DNA of 51,966 bases from an uncultured Oscillospiraceae bacterium (lineage in GTDB: Bacteria; Bacillota_A; Clostridia; Oscillospirales; Oscillospiraceae). The notes under the pieces were generated by a model. The model was given only the letters and a program-made list of their open reading frames with translations, did no database searches and was not told the DNA's origin. Both the position numbers and the translations under genes were made by a program. Below, piece by piece: positions 1-8,997 of this stretch (its first letter is position 1; each line of letters opens with the position of its first letter). The stretch spans positions 1 to 51,966 of the forward strand of contig CAKTZK010000001.1 in assembly GCA_934635515.1 (NCBI GenBank), read 5' to 3'.

Positions 1-98
1 ATGGTCTGCATGGACGCACGGTCCAGGGTACCATCGGGGTTCACTGCCACCTTACCGGAGGTATCGGGAACCTGCTTAACGGTAACCAGAATCTTCAT
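1..98 (-). CDS. etfB: Electron transfer flavoprotein beta subunit, N-terminal part (cut by window start)
   Basis: The reading frame starts at 98 and runs off the left edge. The visible start, MKILVTVKQVPDT, is the usual opening of EtfB proteins, followed by a conserved segment with NPDGTLDR. A G-rich ribosome binding site lies just upstream. EtfB with EtfA carries FAD/AMP and passes electrons between acyl-CoA dehydrogenase and its partners; in clostridia the complex can bifurcate electrons from NADH to crotonyl-CoA and ferredoxin. It lies 16 bases after the acyl-CoA dehydrogenase gene, as in classical bcd-etfBA operons, so etfA is expected next, outside the window. Only about 32 codons are visible. 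Confidence 0.9.
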   Translation of the reverse strand, partial: MKILVTVKQVPDTSGKVAVNPDGTLDRASMQT

Positions 99-114
99 TG
101 TCTCTTCCCCCCTC

Positions 115-1254
115 TTACAGACCCATGTTGGCGGAGATCACGATGCGCTGCACCTCGCTGGTGCCCTCATAAATTTCCGTGATCTTGGCGTCGCGCATCA
201 TGCGCTCCACGGGATAATCCTTAGTGTAGCCGTAGCCGCCGAACAGCTGCACCACCTTGGTGGTGGTCTTCATGGCGTGCTCGGAGGTGAACAGCTTGGC
301 CATGGCGGCCAGCTTGGTGTAGCGCTTGCCCTCGCCCTTGGCGATAGCGGCCTGATAGGTCAGCAGGCGGCCCGCCTCGCAGCCCAGCTCCATGTCGGCC
401 AGCGTGAACTGGGTATTCTGGAACTTGCTGATGGGCTTACCGAACTGGACACGGCCCTTGGTGTAGTTGATGGCCTCGGCCAGCGCGCCCTCGGCGATGC
501 CTAGGGACTGGGCGGCAATACCGATACGGCCGCCGTCCAGCGTGGCCATGGCGATGGAGAAGCCCTTGCCCTCCACACCCAGCAGGTTCTCCTTGGGCAC
601 GATGCAGTCTTGGAACACGATCTCAGCGGTGGGACTGCCGTGCAGACCCAGCTTTTCCTCGTGCTTGCCCACGGAGAAGCCAGGGAAGCTGCTCTCCACG
701 ATGAAGGCGGAGATGCCCTTGGTGCCGCGGGTCTTATCAGTCATGGCAAACACCACGAACACGTCGGCCACATAGCCGTTGGTAATGAAGATCTTGGAGC
801 CGTTCATCACATAGTGGTCGCCCACCAGCTTGGCCTCAGTCTGCCCCTTGGAGGCGTCGGAACCGGCGTTGGGCTCGGTGAGGGCGAAGGCACCCACGTG
901 GTGACCGGTGGTCAGCATGGGCAGGTACTTGGCCTTCTGCTCAGGGGTACCGTAAGTCATGATGGGATCGCAGCACAGGCCGTTGTGGGTGGCCACGATG
1001 TCGCCGGTGGAGGCGCACTGCTTGCTGAGCTCCTCGATGCAGATAGCGCTGGCCAGAGGATCAGCGCCCGCGCCGCCGTACTCCTTGGGGACGCACATGC
1101 CCATGACGCCCAAATTGAACAGCTTCTCAATGTTCTCGCGGGGATACTCGCAGGTACGGTCGGTCTCCGCCGCAATGGGCTTGACTTCCTTTTCCGTAAA
1201 CTCCGCCATCATCTTGCGGATCAGCTGATGTTCACGACTGAGATTAAAATCCAT
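115..1254 (-). CDS. bcd: Short-chain acyl-CoA dehydrogenase (butyryl-CoA dehydrogenase type)
   Basis: This is a 379-residue FAD enzyme of the usual family length. It likely reduces crotonyl-CoA to butyryl-CoA, the last redox step of butyrate formation, working with EtfAB. It shows the acyl-CoA dehydrogenase signature FALTEPNAGSDAS near residue 125 and the C-terminal IYEGTSEVQR stretch, whose first Glu is the catalytic base in butyryl-CoA dehydrogenases. The start at 1254 is preceded by AGGAGAAA. It sits between the thioesterase gene and etfB at the end of the long minus-strand run, and EtfB next door supports the butyryl-CoA role. The exact chain-length preference cannot be read from sequence alone. 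Confidence 0.93.
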   Translation of the reverse strand: MDFNLSREHQLIRKMMAEFTEKEVKPIAAETDRTCEYPRENIEKLFNLGVMGMCVPKEYGGAGADPLASAICIEELSKQCASTGDIVATHNGLCCDPIMTYGTPEQKAKYLPMLTTGHHVGAFALTEPNAGSDASKGQTEAKLVGDHYVMNGSKIFITNGYVADVFVVFAMTDKTRGTKGISAFIVESSFPGFSVGKHEEKLGLHGSPTAEIVFQDCIVPKENLLGVEGKGFSIAMATLDGGRIGIAAQSLGIAEGALAEAINYTKGRVQFGKPISKFQNTQFTLADMELGCEAGRLLTYQAAIAKGEGKRYTKLAAMAKLFTSEHAMKTTTKVVQLFGGYGYTKDYPVERMMRDAKITEIYEGTSEVQRIVISANMGL

Positions 1255-1294
1255 GTTGTTTCTCCTATATTTTTACTCTGTTTCGGAACGGTTC

Positions 1295-1732
1295 TTATAA
1301 GGGCATCCAACTGCCGCTGGCGGTGGCCAGCAGCTTGCCGGTGGCGGCGTCGGTCAGCTCCGCCCGCTGGCGGATGAGACTGCGGCCCGCCTTGACGATG
1401 AACACCTTCAGGTGCAGCTCCATGCCGAAACCCACGCCCCGCAGGAAGGACACCGTCATATCCGTGGTGGTGGCCTCGTTGTCCCCGGCGGTGAAGTTGG
1501 CCACCACGCCGAAGGCCGTATCAAACATCCCGGCGATAGCGCCGCCGTGGATGCCGCCCTTCTCGTTGATCTGCCAGCCCTGGGTGGGGAAGGCGTAGGT
1601 GACGGTCTGTGCCTCGTAATCGCAGTCCACCAGACGGGCCTGCATTTTCTCGTCAAAGCCGCCGTCGTGCAGGTTCAGATAGTGCGCTGACTTCTCCTGC
1701 ACCAGTTGGAGCCACGCTTGCTTCTTGTCCAT
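1295..1732 (-). CDS. PaaI-type hotdog-fold thioesterase
   Basis: This 145-residue single hotdog-domain protein resembles acyl-CoA thioesterases of the PaaI/YbgC group. The central helix carries GGIHGGAIAGMFDTAFG (about residues 59-75), including the conserved HGG and an Asp at residue 71 where the family keeps its catalytic acid. It would hydrolyse an acyl-CoA in the cytoplasm, either to release product or to free stalled CoA in the 4-hydroxybutyrate/crotonate route. The start at 1732 has an AGAGGG ribosome site and lies 9 bases after the dehydratase stop, so the two are co-translated. The substrate is not known. Confidence 0.85.
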   Translation of the reverse strand: MDKKQAWLQLVQEKSAHYLNLHDGGFDEKMQARLVDCDYEAQTVTYAFPTQGWQINEKGGIHGGAIAGMFDTAFGVVANFTAGDNEATTTDMTVSFLRGVGFGMELHLKVFIVKAGRSLIRQRAELTDAATGKLLATASGSWMPL

Positions 1733-1741
1733 GCCGCCCTC

Positions 1742-3217
1742 TTACTTCTGGATACCGGCGATGTTCTTGGCCAGCTTTTTCTTCTCCTGAATGTTCCCCT
1801 GGCGGGCGATCATGATGCGCTGGGCCTGGGGAGAACCCGCGCCGTGCATGGACTCGGTGCGGTAGCCAACAGCGGCGGCGCCTAGGCACATATTCTCCAG
1901 GAAGCGCATGATCCGCTGGCGATCCTCGGTGCTGACGCCCTCCCGGGCGGCGAAGTACTTGTTGCAGATCTCGCCGATGGTCTCGCCGTTGTTGCCCACC
2001 ACAGTCTCGGACTTGAAATCCGTCTCGCTGGGCATGGTGACCATCAGGCCGCCGGCGATGTCCTCCGCCAGGCGCACGATCTCATAGGGGAAGCGGGTGA
2101 CGTTCTGCTTGCAGACGTTGGCCAGCAGCAGATCGATCTGATAGTTGCCCGCCTTGGTGGGGCAGCCCTCGCAGGAGCAGGCGATGCCGCAGGAGTAGAG
2201 CGTCTCGTTGAGATGGGTCATCTCGATGAGCTTGTCCTTGACGGCGCTGGCCTTCTCCACGCCGTTGTACTCGGCGGCCAGTGCCGCCGCGCCGATGACC
2301 ACGTCGCCTACACCCACCTTGCAGCCGCCGTAGCTCTGGCGGTGATAACCGGCGAAGCGCTCCACGATGGTACCGGCGAAGTCATACTCGCCGTTGAGGA
2401 AGATGTACTCGTTGGGGATAAACACATGGTCCAGGACCACCAGGGCCTCCTGACCGCCGAACTTGGCGTTGCCCACGTCGATGCAGCCCTCCTCCATCTT
2501 GCGGGTATCGCAGGACTGGCGGCCGTAGATCATGTACAGGCCCTCGGCGTCGGTGGGGCAGGCGAAGGACACGGCGTAGTCTTTATCCGCCTCGCCCATG
2601 GCGATGGTGGGCATAAAGATGTGCCAGTGGGAGTTGATAGAGCCGGTCTGATGGCACTTGGCGCCGCAGACCACGATACCGTCGGGGCGGCGCTCCACCA
2701 CATGGACGTACATATCGGGATCAGACTGGTCGTGAGGGGCCTTGGAACGGTCGCCCTTGGGGTCGGTCATAGCGCCGTCCACCGTCAGGTCGTTGTCCTG
2801 GACATAGACCAGGAACTTCTTGAAATTCTCGTGGTAATGGGTGCCGTACTTCTCGTCGATCTCGTAGGTGGAGGAGAACACGGCGTTGAAGGCGTCCATG
2901 CCCACGCAGCGCTGGAAGCAGCTGGCCGTCTTCTGGCCCAGCAGGCGCTGCATCTTCACCTTTTTCACCAGGTCCTCGCTGGACTGGTGGAGGTGGGTAA
3001 AGCGGTTGATCTTGTGGCCGGTCAGGCTGGAGGTGGCGGTCATCAGGTCCTCATACTGGGGATCCTGGGCCAGGGCGTAGGTCATGGCCACGCAGTTGAT
3101 GGAGGGACGGATCATGGGGTGATCCACCCAGTTGTCGATCTTCTCGCCGAACATATACACGCGGGTGTTCAGCTTACGCAGGGAGTCGATGTACTCCTTC
3201 GCTGTCATCAATGCCAT
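1742..3217 (-). CDS. abfD: 4-hydroxybutyryl-CoA dehydratase / vinylacetyl-CoA isomerase
   Basis: This 491-residue Fe-S flavoprotein of the AbfD family converts 4-hydroxybutyryl-CoA to crotonyl-CoA by a radical mechanism and isomerises vinylacetyl-CoA. The four [4Fe-4S] ligands described for Clostridium aminobutyricum are recognisable: Cys100 and Cys104 (in ASCFQRCVGMD), His292 and Cys299 (in YHRQSYGGCK). I chose the ATG at 3217 rather than one 18 bases upstream because an AAGGAGG site lies at the right distance from it. It follows the FabZ-like gene by 19 bases. Two fragments of a second abfD copy exist at 13,043-13,122 and 19,169-19,230. The 4-hydroxybutyrate dehydrogenase and CoA-transferase that would feed it are not in the window. 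Confidence 0.97.
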   Translation of the reverse strand: MALMTAKEYIDSLRKLNTRVYMFGEKIDNWVDHPMIRPSINCVAMTYALAQDPQYEDLMTATSSLTGHKINRFTHLHQSSEDLVKKVKMQRLLGQKTASCFQRCVGMDAFNAVFSSTYEIDEKYGTHYHENFKKFLVYVQDNDLTVDGAMTDPKGDRSKAPHDQSDPDMYVHVVERRPDGIVVCGAKCHQTGSINSHWHIFMPTIAMGEADKDYAVSFACPTDAEGLYMIYGRQSCDTRKMEEGCIDVGNAKFGGQEALVVLDHVFIPNEYIFLNGEYDFAGTIVERFAGYHRQSYGGCKVGVGDVVIGAAALAAEYNGVEKASAVKDKLIEMTHLNETLYSCGIACSCEGCPTKAGNYQIDLLLANVCKQNVTRFPYEIVRLAEDIAGGLMVTMPSETDFKSETVVGNNGETIGEICNKYFAAREGVSTEDRQRIMRFLENMCLGAAAVGYRTESMHGAGSPQAQRIMIARQGNIQEKKKLAKNIAGIQK

Positions 3218-3236
3218 TTTCGTTTCCTCCTTCAAT

Positions 3237-3668
3237 TTACCGCATAGCTATCGTTATGTCGCCGTTGACCGCCCGTTCCTGATGAACGTACACTTCGGCA
3301 GCGCAAGTGACGATGGCTTTTTCTTTTTTCTCGGAAATGATGTTTGCATGGATCTCAAGGGTGTCTCCCGGCAGGATCTTTTTTAGAAAGCTCACCTTGT
3401 CAACGCCTAAAAGGAGCGGCGTTTTTCCGGCGTAGCGCGGTGTTGTCATCAGCAGGATATCCACCGCCTGCGCCATACATTCTATGGAATATACGCCCGG
3501 CAGTATCGGCTCTTCCGGGAAGTGTCCGCGAAAGATAGCCATTTCAGGATCCGCGAAAAAGGCGGCGCGGATATCCTCTCCGGGTCTCAAATCTTCTACC
3601 AATGTTACCAGAAGCATCGGTTCACGGTGCGGCAGGATCGTTTTGATCTCGTCTTGATTCAGCTTCAT
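3237..3668 (-). CDS. FabZ-like hotdog dehydratase
   Basis: This 143-residue protein matches beta-hydroxyacyl-ACP dehydratase FabZ. It has an opening PHREPMLLV motif, then GHFPEEPILPGV with the catalytic His49, and the catalytic Glu63 in SIECMAQA. FabZ normally acts on ACP-bound fatty acid intermediates, but here it lies between a crotonase and abfD inside a CoA-ester operon (8 bases after the crotonase stop, weak AGG ribosome site). A role in hydrating or dehydrating a short hydroxyacyl-CoA or ACP intermediate is inference. Its base composition looks somewhat more AT-rich than its neighbours, which could reflect separate acquisition. It could also be a moonlighting fatty-acid gene. Confidence 0.82.
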   Translation of the reverse strand: MKLNQDEIKTILPHREPMLLVTLVEDLRPGEDIRAAFFADPEMAIFRGHFPEEPILPGVYSIECMAQAVDILLMTTPRYAGKTPLLLGVDKVSFLKKILPGDTLEIHANIISEKKEKAIVTCAAEVYVHQERAVNGDITIAMR

Positions 3669-3676
3669 AACGCAAT

Positions 3677-4453
3677 TTACCTGTTCTGAAAGTTAGCGGT
3701 ACGTTTTTCCAAAAAGGCCCCCATGCCCTCCTTCTGGTCGGCGGTGGCAAAGCACATGGCGAACAGCTCGTTCTCCACGGCGATGCCGTCGTCGATGTCC
3801 ATCTGCATGCCACGGTCGATGCAGGCCTTGGCGTACTTCACGGCGATGGGGGCGTTCTTGGTGAAGGACTTGGCCATCTCCAGCGCGCCGTCCATGAGGG
3901 CTTCCGGGGCGTAGACGGCGTTGACAAGGCCGATCTTTTCCGCCTCGTCAGCCTTGATCATCTTGCCGGAGAAGATCAGCTCCTTGGCCTTGGCTACGCC
4001 TACACGGCGGGGCAGATGCTGGGTACCGGAGAAGCCGGGGGTGATGCCCAAGCCCACCTCAGGCTGGCCGAACTTGGCCTTCTCGGAGGCCAGGATGATA
4101 TCGCAGCTCAGCGCCAGCTCACAGCCGCCGCCCAGGGCGAAGCCATTGACCGCAGCGATGGTGGGGAACTCCAGCTTTTCGATGCGGCGGAACAGGGCGC
4201 TGCCCCGCTGACCCCAGCGGCGGCCGCCGTCCAGATCCAGCGGATACTGAGCGCCGATGTCGGCACCGGCCACGAAGGAGCGGCCCTCGCCGGTGAGGAT
4301 CATGCAGCGGACGTCGCGGTCATTCTCCAGCGCCGTTACCACCTGCTCCAGCTCCGCGATCACGTCGCCGTTCAGAGCGTTCAGGGCCTCGGGCCGGTCA
4401 ATGGTCACGATGGCGATGTTGTCCTGCTTTTCATAATGAATCGTCTGATACAT
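3677..4453 (-). CDS. crt: Enoyl-CoA hydratase / 3-hydroxybutyryl-CoA dehydratase (crotonase)
   Basis: This 258-residue crotonase-fold enzyme interconverts 3-hydroxyacyl-CoA and 2-enoyl-CoA, probably 3-hydroxybutyryl-CoA and crotonyl-CoA here. It has the oxyanion-hole stretch SFVAGADIG, the catalytic Glu112 (GGGCELALSCD) and Glu132 (GQPEVGLGITPG), both glutamates of true hydratases. The start at 4453 has an AAGGAGA site. A hairpin at 4495-4527 separates it from the pyruvate oxidoreductase gene upstream. With AbfD and Bcd it links three routes that meet at crotonyl-CoA. Thiolase and 3-hydroxybutyryl-CoA dehydrogenase are not present locally. Confidence 0.92.
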   Translation of the reverse strand: MYQTIHYEKQDNIAIVTIDRPEALNALNGDVIAELEQVVTALENDRDVRCMILTGEGRSFVAGADIGAQYPLDLDGGRRWGQRGSALFRRIEKLEFPTIAAVNGFALGGGCELALSCDIILASEKAKFGQPEVGLGITPGFSGTQHLPRRVGVAKAKELIFSGKMIKADEAEKIGLVNAVYAPEALMDGALEMAKSFTKNAPIAVKYAKACIDRGMQMDIDDGIAVENELFAMCFATADQKEGMGAFLEKRTANFQNR

Positions 4454-4494
4454 GTGGATCGTCTCCTTGCGGCAATAAATGTAGTGTAGAACAT

Positions 4495-4527
4495 AAGGGG
4501 AACCGCCCGTTCAGAGCGATTCCCCTT
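4495..4527 (-). terminator. Hairpin between PFOR1 and crt
   Basis: An 8-bp perfect stem (AAGGGGAA with TTCCCCTT) extended by an inner CGC/GCG pairing lies in the 104-base gap after the pyruvate oxidoreductase gene. On the minus strand only a very short T stretch follows, so it is a weak or partial terminator or an mRNA-processing hairpin. It may lower expression of the crt-abfD-bcd genes relative to the upstream genes. Confidence 0.5.
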
Positions 4528-4557
4528 CTTTGATCGCTCAGTATACAGAATGAGGCT

Positions 4558-7500
4558 TTAGTTGTCCGCCGCCATCTTCTTATACTTGGCGTAACGTGCC
4601 TTCACGTCGGCAATCTCTTTGGCATAGAGCGCATCCGCCTTCTCCGGGAAGTTGTTCTTCAGAGAAGCAAAGCGGTTCTCGCCCATCAGGAAGTCCATGA
4701 GCTTGTCGGTGTCAGGCTCGGGAGAATCCAACTGGAAGGGATTCTTACCCTCCGCGACCCGGCGGGGATCATAGCGGTACAGGTGCCAATAGCCGCACTC
4801 AACAGCCTTTTTCATCTCCTCCTGAGAGCTGCTCATACCAGCCTTGATGTGCTGCTCCAGGCAGGGGCAGTAGCAGATAACGATGGAGGGGCCGGGATAG
4901 GCCTCGGCCTCCCGCAAGGCCTTCAGTGTCTGGGCCTGATCGGCGCCCATGGCTACCTGCGCCACGTACACATAGCCGTACTGCATCAGGATGCCGCCCA
5001 GATCCTTCTTTGCCACTTGCTTGCCGCCAGCGGAGAATTTTGCCGTGGCGCTGGTAGGCGTGGCCTTGGAGGACTGGCCGCCAGTATTGGAATACACCTC
5101 GGTGTCCAGCACCAGCAGGTTCACATCACGGTTCTGGGCCATCACATGGTCAATACCGCCGAAGCCGATATCGTAGGCCCAGCCGTCGCCGCCCACAGCC
5201 CAGACGGACTTCTTGGCCAGATATTCTTTGTTATCAAGGATGTATTTCACGTTCTCCGTCTGCTCGGCCCTTTCCAGAGCGGCCAGCAGCGCGTCTGTGA
5301 CGGCGCGGGAGGTCTCGTGCTTGTTCCACCCGTTTTGGTATGCCTCCACAGCCTCCACGGCAATACCCACAGACTTGATGGTGTCCAGACGGATCAGCAG
5401 CTCCTTGCGGATGGCATCCTGCGCGTGGAAGAAGCCGTAGGCAAACTCAGCATTGTCCTCGAACAGGGAGTGCTCCCATGCGGGGCCGTGGCCGTGGCAG
5501 TCCCTGCAGTAGGGCAGGATGGGCGCGCCGCCGCTGATAGCGGAGGAGCAGCCCGCGGCGTTGCCCACATACATGTGGTCGCCGAACAGCTGGCTCAGGA
5601 GCTTGATGTAGGTTGTCTCGGCGCAGCCTGCGCAGGCGGCGGAGAACTGGAAGTAGGGCTTGGCGAACTGCACGTTCTTCACGCTCTTATCGCTGATGAC
5701 GTCCTTCTTCAAATAGGTCTCGTTCATGGCCACCTGATCGAACAGCGGCTGCTCGGCCTTCATCTCCTCGAAGGAAGCCATGGTCAGTGCGCCCTTGGCG
5801 GGACAGGCCGTCAGGCACACGCCGCAGCCCAGGCAGTCGTAGGGCGATACCTGCATCCGGAAGTGATACGCCGGAGCGTCCTTGCCCAGACCCTTGGCGG
5901 GTGCGGTGACAAACCCGGCGGGAACCTGCGCCTTCTCCCCTTCGGTCAGCAGCACTGGACGGATGGCGGCATGGGGGCAGCTCATGGCGCAGCGGTTGCA
6001 CTGAACACAGTCCGTCGGCTCCCATTTCGGAACGGAGGTGGCCACTCCGCGCTTGGAGTAAGCGGAGGTACCGTTCTCCCAGGTGCCGTCCAGCACACCG
6101 TGCTTCTGGAACACGGACACAGGCAGCTTGTCGCCCTGCTGGCGATCCATGGGCATGACAATCTCCTTGACGAAGGGCGTGGCGTTGATCTCGGCAGCGG
6201 GAGCGTCCTGCGCGTCGGCCCACGCGGCGGGAATGTCCACCTTCACAGCGGCGGTAATGCCGACGTCTACGGCCTTGTCGTTCAGGTCAACGATCTTCGG
6301 TCCGGCCTTCTTGAAGTAGGTGGCGTAGTTGTTCTTCTTCATGTCCGCCACGGCCACATCCATGGGAATGACCTTGGTCAGGGCAAAGAACGCACCCTGA
6401 AGGATGTTGTTGGTATGCTTGCCAAGGCCAATGTCGGCGGCCAGCTTGGCAGCGTCGATGATGTAGAACTGCGCGTGCTTGCGGGCCAGATCCTGCTTCA
6501 TCTTGGCGGGCAGCCGTTTCTCCAGCTCCTCTACCGGCCAGGGGCAGTTCAGCAGGAAGGTACCGCCGTCCTTCAGATCCTCGGTCAGATCATATTTCTT
6601 GACGTAGGTAGGCGCGTGGCAGGCCACGAAATCAGCGGAGGACACCAGATAGGTGCTGCGGATAGGCGTATCGCCGAAGCGCAGATGGCTCTGGGTCAAG
6701 CCGCCGGACTTCATGGAGTCGTAGGAGAAGTACGCCTGCGCGTATTTATCGGCCACAAGGCCGATGGTGGAGATGGCGTTCTTGTTGGCGCCCACGGTAC
6801 CGTCGCCGCCCAGACCCCAGATCTTGCAGGAGATCTCACCGGGATGGTGGAACTCTACATTCTCATAATCCAGAGAGGTGTGGGCCACGTCGTCGTTGAT
6901 ACCGATGGTAAAGCTGTTCTTGGGAGTCTCCTGCCGCAGGTTGTCGTACACGGCGATCAGCTGGCCGGGGGTAGTATCTTTGCTGGACAGGCCATAGCGG
7001 CCGCCCACCACACGGATGTCGCCGCGACCTGCTTGATTCAGCGCCGTTACCACGTCCAGATACACAGGCTCGCCCACGGAGCCGGTCTCCTTGCTGCGAT
7101 CCAGCACGGCGATCTTCTTGACTGTGGCGGGAATGGCGGCGGAGAAGTGCTTCACGGAGAAGGGGCGGTACAGATGAATCTGCACCATACCCACCTTGCG
7201 GCCCTGCTCGTTGAGGTAGTCTACGGTCTCCTTCACAGCCTCAGAGGCGGAACACATGACAACAATCACTTCTTCGGCGTCGGGTGCGCCGTAGTAGTTG
7301 AACAGCTTGTAGTCGCGGCCCGTCAGCTTGCTGATCTCGTCCATATAGTGCTGGACGGTATCCGGCACGATGGCCGCCTTGACGTTGGCGCCTTCCTTGC
7401 ACTGGAAGTACACGTCGGGGTTGACGTTATTGCCGCGGTTGGTGGGATGCTCCGGGTTCAGGGACTGGCGGCGGAAATCCCGCAGCGCCTCCTGATCCAG

Positions 7501-8085
7501 CAGGGGCCGCAGCTCCTCATAGTCCAGCGCTTCGATACGCTGCATCTCGTGAGAGGTGCGGAAGCCGTCAAAGCAGTGCATGAAAGCGTACTTCGCCTTG
7601 ATGGCGGACAGGTGTGCCACCGCCGCCAGATCCATAGCCTCCTGAGGGGAGGAGGACATCAGCATGGCATAGCCGGTGGTACGGCAGGTCATAAAGTCGG
7701 TGTGGTCGCCGAAAATAGAGTGGTGGTTGGAGGTCACAACGCGGGAGGCGATGTGCATGACGCTGGGGAGGAACTGGCCGCCCATGGCATACATGGCGGG
7801 GATCATCAGCATCAGGCCCTGGGAGGACGTGAACGTGGTGGTCAGCGCACCGGCCTGCAAGGAGCCGTGGCAGGTGCCGGCAGCGCCGGCCTCAGACTGC
7901 ATCTGGATCACATCCACCGTGGAGCCGAACAGATTCTTCCGGCCCTTGGCGGACCACTCGTCCACCTTCTCCGCCATGGGGGAGGACGGCGTGATGGGGT
8001 AGATGGCCGCTACCTCGGTAAAGGCATAGGCAACATGGGCCGCCGCCGTGTTGCCGTCCATGACAACATAATTTTTCTTACTCAT
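4558..8085 (-). CDS. nifJ: Pyruvate:ferredoxin (flavodoxin) oxidoreductase, copy 1
   Basis: This single-chain enzyme of about 1,175 residues decarboxylates pyruvate to acetyl-CoA and CO2 and reduces ferredoxin. The fused domain order of the family is visible: pyruvate-binding domain with ITPSSPMAE near the N-terminus, gamma-like domain with GGDGTVGANK, two 4Fe-4S motifs (CVQCNRCAMSCPHA and CLGCGVCLTACPA), the proximal-cluster cysteines in ACAGCAETTY, and the TPP-binding segment GGDGWAYDIGFGG with DTEVYSNTGGQSSK. I chose the ATG at 8085 because GAGAGGA precedes it. It begins 15 bases after the aldolase stop, so pyruvate released by the aldolase could be used directly. A diverged second copy is at 15,665-19,168. 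Confidence 0.96.
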   Translation of the reverse strand: MSKKNYVVMDGNTAAAHVAYAFTEVAAIYPITPSSPMAEKVDEWSAKGRKNLFGSTVDVIQMQSEAGAAGTCHGSLQAGALTTTFTSSQGLMLMIPAMYAMGGQFLPSVMHIASRVVTSNHHSIFGDHTDFMTCRTTGYAMLMSSSPQEAMDLAAVAHLSAIKAKYAFMHCFDGFRTSHEMQRIEALDYEELRPLLDQEALRDFRRQSLNPEHPTNRGNNVNPDVYFQCKEGANVKAAIVPDTVQHYMDEISKLTGRDYKLFNYYGAPDAEEVIVVMCSASEAVKETVDYLNEQGRKVGMVQIHLYRPFSVKHFSAAIPATVKKIAVLDRSKETGSVGEPVYLDVVTALNQAGRGDIRVVGGRYGLSSKDTTPGQLIAVYDNLRQETPKNSFTIGINDDVAHTSLDYENVEFHHPGEISCKIWGLGGDGTVGANKNAISTIGLVADKYAQAYFSYDSMKSGGLTQSHLRFGDTPIRSTYLVSSADFVACHAPTYVKKYDLTEDLKDGGTFLLNCPWPVEELEKRLPAKMKQDLARKHAQFYIIDAAKLAADIGLGKHTNNILQGAFFALTKVIPMDVAVADMKKNNYATYFKKAGPKIVDLNDKAVDVGITAAVKVDIPAAWADAQDAPAAEINATPFVKEIVMPMDRQQGDKLPVSVFQKHGVLDGTWENGTSAYSKRGVATSVPKWEPTDCVQCNRCAMSCPHAAIRPVLLTEGEKAQVPAGFVTAPAKGLGKDAPAYHFRMQVSPYDCLGCGVCLTACPAKGALTMASFEEMKAEQPLFDQVAMNETYLKKDVISDKSVKNVQFAKPYFQFSAACAGCAETTYIKLLSQLFGDHMYVGNAAGCSSAISGGAPILPYCRDCHGHGPAWEHSLFEDNAEFAYGFFHAQDAIRKELLIRLDTIKSVGIAVEAVEAYQNGWNKHETSRAVTDALLAALERAEQTENVKYILDNKEYLAKKSVWAVGGDGWAYDIGFGGIDHVMAQNRDVNLLVLDTEVYSNTGGQSSKATPTSATAKFSAGGKQVAKKDLGGILMQYGYVYVAQVAMGADQAQTLKALREAEAYPGPSIVICYCPCLEQHIKAGMSSSQEEMKKAVECGYWHLYRYDPRRVAEGKNPFQLDSPEPDTDKLMDFLMGENRFASLKNNFPEKADALYAKEIADVKARYAKYKKMAADN

Positions 8086-8099
8086 ATTCCTCTCAACTT

Positions 8100-8897
8100 T
8101 CAATGTTCGCCGTGGAAGGCGGCAATGTCAGCTTTTGCCATATTCATAAAGATCGCCGTATCGCAGGAATAGCCGATGAACTTCACGCCCATCTCCAGCA
8201 GCTTGCGGCCGGACTCGGCAGAGTCTGCGAAGCAGCCCACCTGCACACCCTTCGCGGCAGCCTTTTGCACGATCTGCGCGATCCGCTCCATGACCAGAGG
8301 ATGGGTGATCTGCCCGATGATGCCCAGAGAGGCGGACAGATCGTAAGGCCCTACGAACACGATGTCCACGCCTTCGACGCTGAGGATGTCATCCAGATTG
8401 TCGATGGCCTTCTGGCCCTCGGCCTGAAGGATCACCACGGTGTCCTGCGCCTTGGCAAAGTAGTCTGCGCCGGGAACCCCGCCATAGGCGGCGGAACGGA
8501 CGAAGCGGCAGGTGCCGCGGGTGCCGCGGGGAGAGAATTTCGCGGCGGACACTGCGGCGCGTGCCTGATCGGCGCTGCCGATCTGGGGGATCATAACGGC
8601 ACCGGCGCCAACGTCCAGCGCCTGATCGATCCAGATATCCGTCCCACGGGGAACGCGGACCACAGGGCAGACGCCGGACACATTGGCGGCGCGGATCAGA
8701 TTCTGTAGATTTTCAAAAGTGCCGGGGCCATGTTCCATATCCAGCAGCACGAAATCATATCCGGCATAACCGGCCGCCTCCACAAAGGCGGGGTCGGAGG
8801 TAATCATAAAGGGCCCGAAAGCACCCTGCTCCGATGCCATGGCAGCCTTGAAGTTCTTAACGCTTTCCAATGTCGGCATAGTAACGTTTCTTTCCAT
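8100..8897 (-). CDS. HpcH/HpaI-family aldolase
   Basis: This 265-residue TIM-barrel class II aldolase belongs to the HpcH/HpaI family, whose members cleave 4-hydroxy-2-oxo acids to pyruvate plus an aldehyde using a divalent metal. Visible family features are DMEHGP (around residue 53, with the catalytic His), an Arg in VVRVPRG, the metal-ligand Glu in LQAEGQ and the metal-ligand Asp in VGPYDLSASLG. AGGAGG precedes the start at 8897. It lies between an aminotransferase and PFOR1. The best studied member yields pyruvate and succinic semialdehyde, and the latter is one step from 4-hydroxybutyrate, the precursor for AbfD. The actual substrate here is unknown. Confidence 0.88.
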   Translation of the reverse strand: MERNVTMPTLESVKNFKAAMASEQGAFGPFMITSDPAFVEAAGYAGYDFVLLDMEHGPGTFENLQNLIRAANVSGVCPVVRVPRGTDIWIDQALDVGAGAVMIPQIGSADQARAAVSAAKFSPRGTRGTCRFVRSAAYGGVPGADYFAKAQDTVVILQAEGQKAIDNLDDILSVEGVDIVFVGPYDLSASLGIIGQITHPLVMERIAQIVQKAAAKGVQVGCFADSAESGRKLLEMGVKFIGYSCDTAIFMNMAKADIAAFHGEH

Positions 8898-8997
8898 AAC
8901 AATTCCTCCTAAGCAAATCGTTTTGATACATCAAGAAAAGCGGCGACTGTGTCATCGGTTTTGCCCTGTAGCCGTTTTTCATGGAATGGCGGTATTT

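Noticed and set aside
4783..8172. Very long open frame on the plus strand opposite PFOR copy 1
   Set aside because: It is the antisense shadow of a GC-rich gene, with His/Gly/Ala/Leu-rich translation, no ribosome site and no family likeness. Similar long shadows lie opposite abfD, the nhaC-type gene, PFOR copy 2 and groEL.
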